Of a stretch of DNA of 64,000 nt, positions 25,564-36,000 are shown piece after piece. The translations under genes were made by a program, and so were the position numbers. The number at the start of each line of letters is the position of its first letter. Position 1 is the first letter of the stretch. Source of the stretch: a bacterium (GTDB lineage Bacteria; Pseudomonadota; Alphaproteobacteria; Acetobacterales; Acetobacteraceae). Where the stretch lies: assembly GCA_026224825.1 (NCBI GenBank), contig JAMFRO010000007.1:1-64000 (forward strand). Reading direction: 5' to 3'. The notes below the pieces were generated by a model. That model saw nothing but the letters and a program-made list of their open reading frames with translations, was not told the origin of the DNA and ran no database searches.

Positions 25564-26991
25564 CTAGCCGGCCGGCACCGGAACCCAGCGCGGGCCGGGA
25601 TTATTGCCATCCGCCGTATTGCCGCTGACGAGAAACACGGGCGGCTGCGCACCCAGCGCCTTTATTTGCGCCTGCACATCGGCAGCGGTGGCAACAGCCT
25701 GCCTGTTTACCTGCTCGATCACATCCCCCGCCACGATCCCGGCCTTCGCCGCCGGGCCAGTGGCGGAGATCACCGCCACCCCGCTGACAACGCCGCTTTG
25801 GGCCGGCTTGCCCGCCAGCCCCAGCCCGAGGGCGCTCAATATCACCGGCGCCGGCACGGGCGGCGTGGGCACGGCGATGCTCTCATCCAGCGGCGCCGGC
25901 GGCGTGGTCATCGTCACATTGGCCTGGCCTATCCCGCCGTCGCGGTAGAAGCGCACCACAACATTGCGTCCCACGGGGATCTCCGCCGTGCGGATGAACA
26001 AAGCATGCGGGCTGTCCACAGCCACGCCATCCAGCCCGACCAGCACATCGCCGGTTTTCAGCACGCCCGTACTCGGCCCCTGCGGCGACACTTCCCCCAC
26101 CAGCGCGCCATTGCTACTGGCCAGATCCATCGCCGCCTGGATCGGCGGTGTCACCTCCTCGGTGGAAACCCCGAGCCAGCCGCGCTGCATCACGCCCTTA
26201 TGCGCCAGCGCCAGCGCCACCGGCTGGGCCATGGCGGCGGGGATGGAAAACCCCACCCCGTCGGAATTGCCGCTCGGCGCCTCGATGGCCGAATTCACCC
26301 CGATGACCTCGCCGGCCATGTTGAACAACGGCCCGCCGGAATTGCCGCGGTTGATCGCCGCATCGGTCTGGATGAAATCATCATAGGTGGTATCGCCAAT
26401 CTGCCGGTGCAGCGCGCTCACGATACCGGCGGAGGTGCTGCCCGCCAGGCCGAACGGGTTGCCGATGGCCATCACCCAATCCCCCACCCGCATTTTCGCC
26501 GAATCGCCGAATTTCACGAAGGGCAGGGGATGTCCGGCATCCACCTTCAGCACCGCGAGGTCGCCATCCTTATCGCGCCCGGCAATGGTGGCATTATACA
26601 CCGTACCGTCGGCGAAGGTGACGGTGACGGCATTGGCGCCGTCCACCACATGGTTGTTGGTGAGAATATAGCCGGCGGGGTCGAACACGAAGCCCGAGCC
26701 CAGGGATTCAATGGTTTTCGGCGGCGGGATCACCGTGCTGGAAGCATCCTGGGAGGTGCGCAAGGCGCTGTCATCGCCCCCGCCCCCGCCCCCGCTACCG
26801 TCACCGTCGCCATTATCATCACCATCGCTCTTCGGCGGCGTGTTCCCGGCCGGGGCCAGTGCCGCGATACTCACCACCGCCGGCAGCACCTGTGCCGCCA
26901 GATTGGCCATGCCGGGCGGCAGGTCCGCTGCCCGCGCGGTACCGGCGGCGGCGAAGAGGAGCAGGGCAGCTAGGCGGGTGAATGAGCGCAT
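25564..26991 (-). CDS. Periplasmic serine protease, DegP/HtrA type
   Basis: A 475-residue protease and chaperone for misfolded envelope proteins. It has a signal peptide (about 1-21, ending ARA), a Gly/Asp-rich spacer (53-75), a trypsin-like domain and two PDZ domains (about 285-370 and 390-470). The catalytic triad is His114 (TNNHVVDGA), Asp144 (DGDLAVLK) and Ser218 (RGNSGGPLF). The ATG at 26991 is chosen because it starts the signal peptide; the frame runs on upstream, antisense to mrp, without meaning. It is divergent from mrp. Confidence 0.92.
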   Translation of the reverse strand: MRSFTRLAALLLFAAAGTARAADLPPGMANLAAQVLPAVVSIAALAPAGNTPPKSDGDDNGDGDGSGGGGGGDDSALRTSQDASSTVIPPPKTIESLGSGFVFDPAGYILTNNHVVDGANAVTVTFADGTVYNATIAGRDKDGDLAVLKVDAGHPLPFVKFGDSAKMRVGDWVMAIGNPFGLAGSTSAGIVSALHRQIGDTTYDDFIQTDAAINRGNSGGPLFNMAGEVIGVNSAIEAPSGNSDGVGFSIPAAMAQPVALALAHKGVMQRGWLGVSTEEVTPPIQAAMDLASSNGALVGEVSPQGPSTGVLKTGDVLVGLDGVAVDSPHALFIRTAEIPVGRNVVVRFYRDGGIGQANVTMTTPPAPLDESIAVPTPPVPAPVILSALGLGLAGKPAQSGVVSGVAVISATGPAAKAGIVAGDVIEQVNRQAVATAADVQAQIKALGAQPPVFLVSGNTADGNNPGPRWVPVPAG

Positions 26992-27048
26992 GGCTAAAGT
27001 TTGCGGTGCGGGGATGATCTTCGCAAGAGGCTGGTCTATGTCTGCGGC

Positions 27049-28047
27049 ATGAATGAATCCGATATCCGCGCTGCCCTGGCGCCTTTCAGGGTGGAAAACC
27101 GTCTCGACGGCGTGCATGTGCAGGACGGGCTGGTGCAGGTGAGCCTGACCGCCACGCGCGATGAGGCGGCGGGGCTGGAGCCGCTCAGGCGCGATATCGA
27201 GGCCGCTTTGCGCGATCTGCCGGGTGTTAAATCCGCCACCGTCATCTTCACCGCACACGCCAAGCCCGCCGCCCCGCCGGTTGAAAACCTGCTGCCGGGG
27301 GTGAAGAAGATCATCGCGGTGGCGTCCGGCAAGGGCGGCGTCGGCAAATCCACCGTCGCGGTCAACCTCGCCGTGGCCCTGGCCCAATCCGGCCTCATTG
27401 TCGGGCTGCTGGATGCGGATATCTACGGTCCGTCCGTGCCGCGCATGCTGGGGGAATCGGCCCAGCCGGAGGTGCGCGGCGGGCGCATTCAGCCGCTTAC
27501 CGCCTTCGGGCTCAAGCTGATGTCCATGGGCTTCATGGTGCCCGAGGACAAAGCCTTGGTCTGGCGCGGCCCGATGGTGATGGGGGCGATCAACCAGATG
27601 CTGGGCCAGGTGGATTGGGGTGAGCTCGACGTGCTGGTGGTGGACATGCCCCCCGGCACCGGCGATGCCCAGCTTACCCTGGCGCAAAAGGCCCGCCCGC
27701 ACGGCGCCGTCATCGTCTCCACGCCACAGGATATCTCGCTGCTGGACGCGCGGCGGGGGATAAAAATGTTCGAGCAGGTGAATGTGCCGGTGCTGGGCAT
27801 CATCGAGAACATGTCCTTTTTCTGCTGCCCCAATTGCGGCCACCGGGCCGAGATTTTCGGCCATGGCGGCGCCCGCGCCGAGGCCGAGCGCCTGGCCGTG
27901 CCCTTCCTGGGCGAAATTCCCCTCCAACTCGCCATCCGTGAAAGCGGCGATGCCGGCGCCCCCATCACCGCCGCCGCGCCCGATGGCGATATCGCCGCCG
28001 CCTTCCGCGCCATCGCGGCGCAGCTCAGGGCGCGTTTGGCGTTCTGA
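27049..28047 (+). CDS. mrp: Mrp/NBP35-family iron-sulfur carrier ATPase
   Basis: A 332-residue P-loop ATPase that carries or inserts Fe-S clusters. An N-terminal DUF59/MIP18-like domain of about 70 residues precedes the deviant Walker A GKGGVGKST. VVDMPPGTGDAQLTL is the switch region, and CCPNCG holds the CxxC cluster ligands. The next gene, holC, starts in the stop codon (TGATGG), so translation is coupled. Confidence 0.93.
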   Translation: MNESDIRAALAPFRVENRLDGVHVQDGLVQVSLTATRDEAAGLEPLRRDIEAALRDLPGVKSATVIFTAHAKPAAPPVENLLPGVKKIIAVASGKGGVGKSTVAVNLAVALAQSGLIVGLLDADIYGPSVPRMLGESAQPEVRGGRIQPLTAFGLKLMSMGFMVPEDKALVWRGPMVMGAINQMLGQVDWGELDVLVVDMPPGTGDAQLTLAQKARPHGAVIVSTPQDISLLDARRGIKMFEQVNVPVLGIIENMSFFCCPNCGHRAEIFGHGGARAEAERLAVPFLGEIPLQLAIRESGDAGAPITAAAPDGDIAAAFRAIAAQLRARLAF

Positions 28048-28493
28048 TGGCGGATATCGGCTTCTACCACCTTACCCGCACAGATTTCTTCGCCGCTCTG
28101 CCGGCCCTGCTGGGCCGTACCCTGGGCCTGAACGAACGCGCGCTGGTGGTTTGCGCCGAACCCGCCCAATTGCAGCAGTTCGATGCCGCCCTCTGGCAAA
28201 GCCAAACCCCGGACTGGCTGCCGCACGGCACCGCCGCCACCGCGCACCCGGAATGGCAACCCATCTTCCTGACCCTGGACGGCACCGCCAACCCGGCCGG
28301 CGCCAATTTCCTGTTCCGCATCGGCGGCGCCATGGCCGACCCCGCCATTTTCACCCGCGTGTTCGACCTGTTCGACGGCAATGACGAAGAGGCCGTGCTG
28401 GCCGCCCGTACCCGCTGGCGCGAGGCCAAAGCGGCAGGTCACGGCCTGACCTATTGGAAGCAGGAGGACACAGGCTGGGTCAAAGCGGGGTAA
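28047..28493 (+). CDS. holC: DNA polymerase III chi subunit
   Basis: A 148-residue HolC. It links the clamp loader to SSB during lagging-strand synthesis. The family features are the N-terminal IGFYHLTRTDFFAALPALL, a nucleotide-like core (ALVVCAEPAQLQQFDAALW), FLPHG-like DWLPHGTA and the C-terminal VFDLFDGNDEEAVLAAR. Overlap with mrp indicates an operon. The stop codon is the first base triplet of a three-unit tandem repeat. Confidence 0.92.
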   Translation: MADIGFYHLTRTDFFAALPALLGRTLGLNERALVVCAEPAQLQQFDAALWQSQTPDWLPHGTAATAHPEWQPIFLTLDGTANPAGANFLFRIGGAMADPAIFTRVFDLFDGNDEEAVLAARTRWREAKAAGHGLTYWKQEDTGWVKAG

Positions 28494-28538
28494 TCAGCAC
28501 CTGGCCTAATCAGCACCTGGCCTAATCAGCACTTGGCG
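28491..28538. repeat. Three tandem 16-bp repeats at the holC stop
   Basis: TAATCAGCACCTGGCC occurs at 28491-28506 and 28507-28522, and as TAATCAGCACTTGGCG at 28523-28538. The first unit begins with the holC stop codon. Probably slippage, with each unit again bringing a TAA. Confidence 0.7.
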
Positions 28539-28587
28539 CCGCGCCCTGTTCAGGCAATAGGAAGCGAATAGCCCGGAGACCGATCGC

Positions 28588-29847
28588 ATGCTGGACAATA
28601 CCGCCGCCGCCCCCGCCGCTGCTGAGCCGGCAACCCCGGTAACCCCGGCCGAGACGGTGACGACACACATAGCCTACCCGGCCGCCGCCGCGGCGCCGAC
28701 GCAGGCCGGCCCGCTCGATATCCGCTATGATTTCAATTTCGGCGCCCGCGTCGCGCTGCCCCCAGGCCGCAACTGGCGCGTTCGCTTACGCGATCTCGAC
28801 ACCGGCAACACCCTCTTCGAATCGAAAAACGAGGGTGCCTTCGTCAGCTCGTCCAAGCGCTTCTTCGTGCGTTTCGGCATCGAGGTCTGGGAGGGCGAGG
28901 AGAGCGTCTTCACCCATGAGTATGACGCGCGCGGCCGCGAGGTGCTCATCCAGTTCCCCATCGGCACGCTGGGCGACATCATGGCCTGGTTCCCCTACGC
29001 GCAGAGCTTCGCGGATAAATACGGCGCCAAAGTCACCTGCGCCCTCTCACCGCTGATGCGCGATCTCCTCGCCCCGGCCTATCCGGATTTGACGCTGCTC
29101 GACCATGACGAGGTGGCGGCGCGGAAAATCGCGGAGACATCCTACGCCACCTACAGCCTCGGCCTGTTTTTCGACGATGCCGCCAATGTCTGGCAGCCGA
29201 CGGATTTCCGCCAGGTGGGCTTGCACAAAACCGCCGCCTATATTCTCGGCGTCGCGCCCGAGGAGATCGCCCCGCGTCTGGTCCTGCCCGACGAATCCCG
29301 CCCCATCGCCGAGCCTTACGTCTGCATCGCGGTGCAAAGCTCGACCCAGTGCAAGCATTGGAACAACCCCGAGGGCTGGCACCAGGTTATCGCCTTCCTC
29401 AAGGAGCGCGGCTACCGTGTGCTGTGCATCGACCAGAAACGCGTCGCGGGTTCCGGCCTGAGCTGGAACCACATCCCGCATGGGTCGGAGGATTTCACGG
29501 GCGATATTCCGCTGGCCGAACGCGCGCGTTACCTCAAACACGCCGCCGCCTTCATCGGCCTGTCCTCGGGGCTCTCCTGGCTGGCCTGGGCGGCCGGCAC
29601 GCCAGTGGTGCTGATCTCGGGCTTCACCCATCCCACCAATGAATTCCACACCCCCTACCGCGTCATCAACTGGCACACCTGCAACAGTTGCTGGAACGAC
29701 GTGCGGGTGCGTTTCGACCACCACGATTATCTCTGGTGCCCGCGCCATGCCGGCACGGCGCAGCAATTCGAATGCACCAGGCTGATCACGGGTCAGCATG
29801 TTATCGAAACGATCAAGCGCATTCCCGGTCTCACCCAGGCCGCCTGA
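28588..29847 (+). CDS. Autotransporter strand-loop-strand O-heptosyltransferase (TibC/BAHT type)
   Basis: A 419-residue cytoplasmic glycosyltransferase that puts heptose on Ser residues of strand-loop-strand repeat adhesins. It opens with a beta-barrel-like N-terminal domain (DIRYDFNFGARVAL), then a GT-B core with FPIGTLGDIMAWFPYAQ and QSSTQCKHWNNPEGW. It ends with four Cys (365, 368, 384, 396) in CNSCWNDV, LWCPRH and FECTRLIT, the spacing of the iron site of TibC. The first 45 residues are Ala/Pro-rich and probably disordered. The giant repeat protein downstream is the obvious substrate; 206 bp separate them. Confidence 0.88.
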   Translation: MLDNTAAAPAAAEPATPVTPAETVTTHIAYPAAAAAPTQAGPLDIRYDFNFGARVALPPGRNWRVRLRDLDTGNTLFESKNEGAFVSSSKRFFVRFGIEVWEGEESVFTHEYDARGREVLIQFPIGTLGDIMAWFPYAQSFADKYGAKVTCALSPLMRDLLAPAYPDLTLLDHDEVAARKIAETSYATYSLGLFFDDAANVWQPTDFRQVGLHKTAAYILGVAPEEIAPRLVLPDESRPIAEPYVCIAVQSSTQCKHWNNPEGWHQVIAFLKERGYRVLCIDQKRVAGSGLSWNHIPHGSEDFTGDIPLAERARYLKHAAAFIGLSSGLSWLAWAAGTPVVLISGFTHPTNEFHTPYRVINWHTCNSCWNDVRVRFDHHDYLWCPRHAGTAQQFECTRLITGQHVIETIKRIPGLTQAA

Positions 29848-30053
29848 CCGCACAGCCGGGCCTCGTTACAGACCGAAATATGTCAGTTCGATGACGTTTC
29901 ATGTCTGTTTTCAGGACGAATGTGCAACCAATCCGGCGTTAGGCCAGTACCCGGCCAAACCTGCGTCTTCGTCATCAAACTGTCATTCGCCGCGCCCGCC
30001 GCCGTCCACTACACACCCCCGAACTTAACAGATTCTTAACGGGGTGATTGCAC

Positions 30054-33000
30054 ATGGCCACGACGATTGTTGCGAGCGGTACGACGGCATCCGATCTGGT
30101 CATTACCAGTGGCAACAGCCTTACCGTTCAGGCCACCGGCACGGTCATCTCCGCGGATATTCTCTCCGGCGCCAGCGCAACGATTTCCGGTGTGGACAGT
30201 GGCAGCGTCATCGCCCTCGGCGGCGTGGAAACGGTTACCGGCTCCGCCACGCTCGACACCATCGGCGGTACGCAGCTTCTGGCCGGCGGCAACATCAGCA
30301 ACGAGCTGATTTCCGGCGGCACGCTCCTCATCAGCGGGGGCGATTCCGTGGCCAGCGGCATCACCATCAGCGATGGCGGGTCGGTGGTGTTGGAGTCGAA
30401 AGGGGCCAAAGTCACAGGTTCACTCACCTTCACCGGCGCGGGCAGTCTGCAGGAAACCTCCGTCGTTTCCGGCACGGCGGGCGATCAGGCGGTCATCAGC
30501 GGCTTTGGCCTGGGTGATTTCATCGATCTGACCGCCATCGGCAATGGCGGTTCGCTCACCTCCGTCAGCGCGAGCGGCAATACGGTGCTGACCGTGGCGG
30601 GCGGCAGCACGGAATTTGTTACCTCCGGCACATTCGTGACGCAGGCCTTCACCCTTGCCGGCACGGGTACCGCTTTCACCTTGATCGAGGATGCGGATGG
30701 CGCGGGCAGCGATATCGCCCTCGCCGCGGCCGTCACCACCATCGCCTCCGGCCAGACGGCGGCGGCGGATTATAACGTCGGTAGCGGTCTTGTCCTCGAC
30801 GTTCTTGCGGGCGGCAGCGCCACGAACCTGCAGGTGCTTTCAGGCGGGTTGGCCGATCTTGCGGGCAACGACACCGGCACCACCATCGCGCTCGGCGGCG
30901 TGGCGGAGATACAGCCCACCGGCGTGAGCACCGATGCTGTCGTGTTCGGCACGTTGGACCTCTTTGCCACCGGCGGCATCGCCAATAATGTCACGGTGCA
31001 AAATGGCGGCACGCTGGCGCTCAGCGCCAATGCCCCGGTCACGGGCCTTGTCCTCAGTGGCGGCACGGTCCTGCTCGAGTCGAAAAAATCCAACATCAGC
31101 GGCGCCATCAGCTTCGCCGGCGCGGGCACGTTTATCGAATCCGCCATCATCAGCGCCGGTTTTGGCGCAATCGGCACGATCACCGGCTTCAACGCCAATG
31201 ACGTGATCGAGCTCACCGCCATCGGTACAGGAGCGACGCTGACCACCAACACCATTGGCGGCAGCACCACGGTGCTCAGCGTATCGGGCGGCTCGGCGGA
31301 AGGTGCACTCACGGAAAGCTTCACCTTCGCCGGCACGAATCTGAATCTGCAGATGAGCGCGATCGCGGGCGGCGGCGATGCCATCACCCTCAACCCCGTC
31401 ATCACCGTGGCCAGCGGCACCACCTCGACCGGTGCCATCATTAACGCCGGCTACACGCTGGATGTACTGGCGGGCGGCAGCGTCACGGGCGCGCAGATCC
31501 TCTCCGGCGGCAGCGCCATCGTCGCGGGCAGCGATTCGGGCAGTACCGTGTTCCTGGGCGGCAGCGCCACCATCACCGGCACGGCTTCGGGCGACATCAT
31601 CTCCGGCACGGAAACCGTGAGCGGCAGCGATACAGGCAACAGAATCGCACTGGGCGGCACCGAAATCGTCACCGGTTCGGCCAGCGCGGATGTCATCCTC
31701 GGCACCGAGATCATCTCCGGTTCCGCCAGCAACCTCACCCTGAACGGCGGCACGCTTAACCTCGCCAGCAGCACCGCCAGCCTCACCGGCGGCCTGAGCT
31801 TCACCGGCCAGTCCACGCTTGAGGAAACCGTTCTCATTGCCACTGGTTCCGGTGTCGGCGCGCTCATCACCGGCTTCGGCACGGGCGATGTCATCGACCT
31901 CTCCGCCATCGGCACCGGCGCCACGCTCACCAGCGCCACCTCCGGCGCCAACGCCGTGGTCAGCATCACCGGCGGCTCCACTGAGGGCAGCGCCACCGAG
32001 AGCTTCACCTTCGCCAATGCCGCCGGCAGTATTTTTTCCCTGCTCAGCATCAGCGGTGGCAGCATCAGCGGTGGCGATTCGTTCAGCATCGTCAGCCCGG
32101 TCATCACCGTCGGCGCCGGCACGGTCAGCACGGGCGATACCGTCAGCGCCGGTTATGAGCTGAAAGTGCTCGCCACCGGCACGGAAGTGTCCGGCCAGAT
32201 CCTCGCGGGCGGCACGGCGCTCATCTCCGGCACCGACCAGGGCAGCAGCATCGCTTTGGGCGGCGCTGAAACCGTCGCCACCGGCGGCAGTGCCACTGGC
32301 GACACCGTCTTCGGCACCCAGACCGTCAGCGGCACCGCCAGCGGCGAGACCATAGGCAGCACCGGCGCGGTCACCATTGCCGCGAACGGCGGCTTCTCCA
32401 ACATCCTGCTCAACGGCGGCGTACTGGAACTCTCCGGCACCACCTCCAGCCTGAGCGGCGGCATCACCTTCGCCGGTGCGGCCACGCTGCGGGAGGATGG
32501 GCTGACCAGCCCCGCCGGCCTCATCACCGGCTTTGGCACCAATGATACCATCGACCTCGCCGCCATCGGCACGGGTGCCATCATCACCAGCACCACCGCC
32601 GCCGGCAACACGATACTCACCATCTCCGGCGGCACGGGCGAAGGGGCTGCGGATCTCACCGTAACCATGGCCGGCACGGGCAATATCTATGCGCTCGGCA
32701 AGGACGCCGCCGGCACTGGCGAGACGCTGACCGAAATCCCCATTCTCACCAGCTTCACCGCAGGCGACATCGTCGTCGGCGTGATCGGTGACGATAACGA
32801 CAGCGGCGATTACGGCGACAACCAGGCCGCCCCCATCGCGCTTGAGGAATTCACCACCAGCGGCCAGTTGGTCGGCGAGATGGTGCTGTCGGACAGCAAT
32901 TCCACTCTGAACGGCATTCTGGAATACGGCATCTCCGGCGAATACGGCTCTTCCTCCGAGGGCATTCTGCAGCTTAGCGGCGATGGCCAATCCCTCGTCA

Positions 33001-36000
33001 TCGCCGGCTATAACGTCAATGCCGCCACCTATAACGCGGCTGAAGTCAGCGGCGGCATCAACACCTACGGCACGGCCGCCCTGGCGCAGACCACAAGCCT
33101 GGAAAGCAGCACCACCGCCACCCCGGTGGCGCGCGTCATCGCCGATATTTCCAGCACCGGCACGGTCGATACCAGCACGGCACTCTACAATATTTTCAAC
33201 ACCAACAACCCGCGCTCGGTTGCCACCGTCGATGGCCAGGTGTTCTACATCTCAGGCCAGGGCGCGAAGGATGGCACACAAGGTGTGTTCGTGGCCAATG
33301 ACGGCGCCTCCGCCGCCACCGCCATAGACAGCAGCACAGACACGCGCGACATCGAGATTTACAACGGCCAGCTCTACGTCTCGCAGAACAGCTCCGAAGG
33401 CACATCGAATATCGAGACCTTCGGCGCGCTGCCCGTAAACGGCGCCACCACACCCAGCATCCTCTCCGGCATCGACATCTCCGTCAGCCTCACCGCGGCG
33501 CAGGCCAACAGCGTCAATGCCGGTGCCGTCGGCACCGCCGTGGCGCTCAGCCCCGAGCAATTTTTCTTCGCCAACGCCACCACCCTCTACGTGGCCGATG
33601 GCGGCCAGCCCAAAGCCGGTACCATCGGCGATGGCGGCTTGCAGAAATGGACGCTCGACACCACCACCGGCCAATGGCAGCTCGCCTACACACTTTCCGC
33701 CGGGCTCAACCTGGTTGAAAACGGCTCGGTCAGTGGCGACACCGCCGGCACCACCGGGCTCATCGGCCTGACCGGTGTGTTGAACGCCAATGGCACGGTC
33801 ACATTCTACGCCACCAACTCGACCATCGGCGATCTCGACCAGACCTATGTCTACACCATCACCGATACGGTGGACGCCACCAGCAACACAGGTGCTGCCT
33901 TCACAATCGTCACCACCGCATCGCCGGACACCAACGTCCGTGGCATCGCGCAGGCACCTTCGGCCCCCACGCATGTCACCGTCACGAGTGGCGTCACCAG
34001 CGCCGGCCTCACAATCTCCACCGGCAGCACGCTGAACGTGCTGGCGGGCGGCAGCATCACCGGTGCGGTCATCCTCTCCGGCGGCACCGCCACCATCTCG
34101 GGCGCCGATACCGGCAGCCTGATCGTCGCCGATGGCGGCGAGACCGTATACGGCACCGCCACCGGCGATAATGTCTACGGCACGCAGATCGTCTCCGGCA
34201 GCGTGAGCAACGAGATTGTGTATTACGGCGCCACGCTGGAAGTGGCAGCCGGCGGCACCGCCATCGCCATCACCGCCGAGGTAAATGGCGTGGTGGAGAT
34301 CTCCGGCGCCGTCACCGGCCTGACCCTCTCCGGCGGCGTTGCGACACTCGATGAGGGAGGCGCCTCCATCGCCGGTGCCAATTTCGCCGGCAGCGGCGAG
34401 ATCGCGGAGCTGGTCGCCGGCACCAGCATCACCGGAATCATCACCGGCTTCGGCCTGAGCGATGTCATCGATCTGGAGCAACTGGGCACGGCCTCCGTGC
34501 TCACCTCGGCGGTTATCGGCGGCAATACGGTGGAAACCGTCACGAGCGGCGGCGTCAGCCAGTCCTTCACTCTGGCCGGGCAATATGTGCCGGGCGTTGT
34601 CACTCTGGCCGATGACGGCAATGGCGGCGTGGAAATCACCATCGGCGCCAGCACGGTCGCTACCGGCACGGAAGAGGTCACGGCGGGCCAGTTCGGCGCC
34701 GATATCACAATCGCTTCCGGCGCCACTTTGCTGGTCGATGCCGGCGGCACGGTCACGGCCGATACCATCCTCGCCGGCGGCACGGCCGACATCAGCGGCA
34801 TTGCCTCGAACGATGTGATCGCGGGCAGCGAGACCATCGCCTCCGGCGCCACGGTGAGCGGCGAGACAATCACCACCGGCACGCTGGAAGTGAACGCCGG
34901 TGCCAATGTCAGCAACATCATTGTCGAGACCGGCGCGCTGCTGCTGGACAGCAGCGCCACGCTGGGCGGCACGCTCGCTCTGGGCGATGCAGCCACGCTC
35001 ACCGTCGAGAGCGGCGCATCGCTGAGCGCGGTCATCTCCGGCTTCGTCTCAGGTGATGTCATCGACATCACCGCCATCACCACCGGTGCCACACTTACCT
35101 CCAGCACTGCCGGCGGCAACACCATCGAGACGGTGACCAGCGGCGGGGTGAGCGAGAGCTTTACCTTCGCCGGCACCAGCTACACCGCGGGCTATTTCAC
35201 CCTTGCCTCAGGCGCGGGCGGTGAGACCCTGGCCACAATGCTCCCCACCTCGGCCGTCGTCTCCAACGGCCAGACCTCCACCGGCTTTACCGTCACCTCC
35301 GGCTTCACGCTGGATGTACTCTCCGGCGGCACGGCGGCCTCCGCCACCGTGCTCAAGGGCGGCACGGCGAACATCACCGGCACGGATACCGGCGCCATCA
35401 TCTCCTCCGGCGGCAGCATCAACATCGCCTCCGGCGGCATCGAGACCGGCGCCACCATATTGCTCGGCGGCACCGAGACGCTGATCGGCCCCAACAGCGC
35501 CACCGGCGACAAGGTCTACGGCCTGCAGCAGATTCTCAACGCCAATGGCGCCACCGGCACCATTTTGGATTTCGAGACCATCTTCAACGGCGGCGAAGTC
35601 GATCTCTTCTTCAAAACCAACACGCTGGAGAATTCGACCATCCTCTCCGGCGGCCTGTTCGCCATCAACGGCAACGCCACCGGGCTGGACCTCACTTTGG
35701 CCGGCGGCACCATCGCGTTCGAATCGCCGAAAGCCAACCTCACCGGCACGCTGGATTTCGCCAGCGGCACGCTGCTGGTCTCGGGTGCCGTCATCAGCGC
35801 CGGCGCCGGTGACCTCGCCACCATCGAGAATTTCGGCGCGGGAGACGTCATCGAACTGGTCGGTTTCGCCACCGGCGTGCTCACCGGCTCCACCGCCGCG
35901 AACGGCAATTTCATCGAGACCATCACCAGCGGTTCGGTCAGCGAGAGCTTCACCTTTGCCGGCACCAGTGAATTCGCGCTGCAGACTATATCCGGCGGCG

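Noticed and set aside
26992..27927. Upstream extension of the HtrA frame by about 310 codons
   Set aside because: It is antisense to mrp, would bury the signal peptide, and the ATG at 26991 gives a normal export signal.
30840..32990. 716-codon minus-strand frame inside the adhesin gene
   Set aside because: The repetitive Gly/Ala/Asp composition is what the complement of GGC-rich repeats gives; no known motif.
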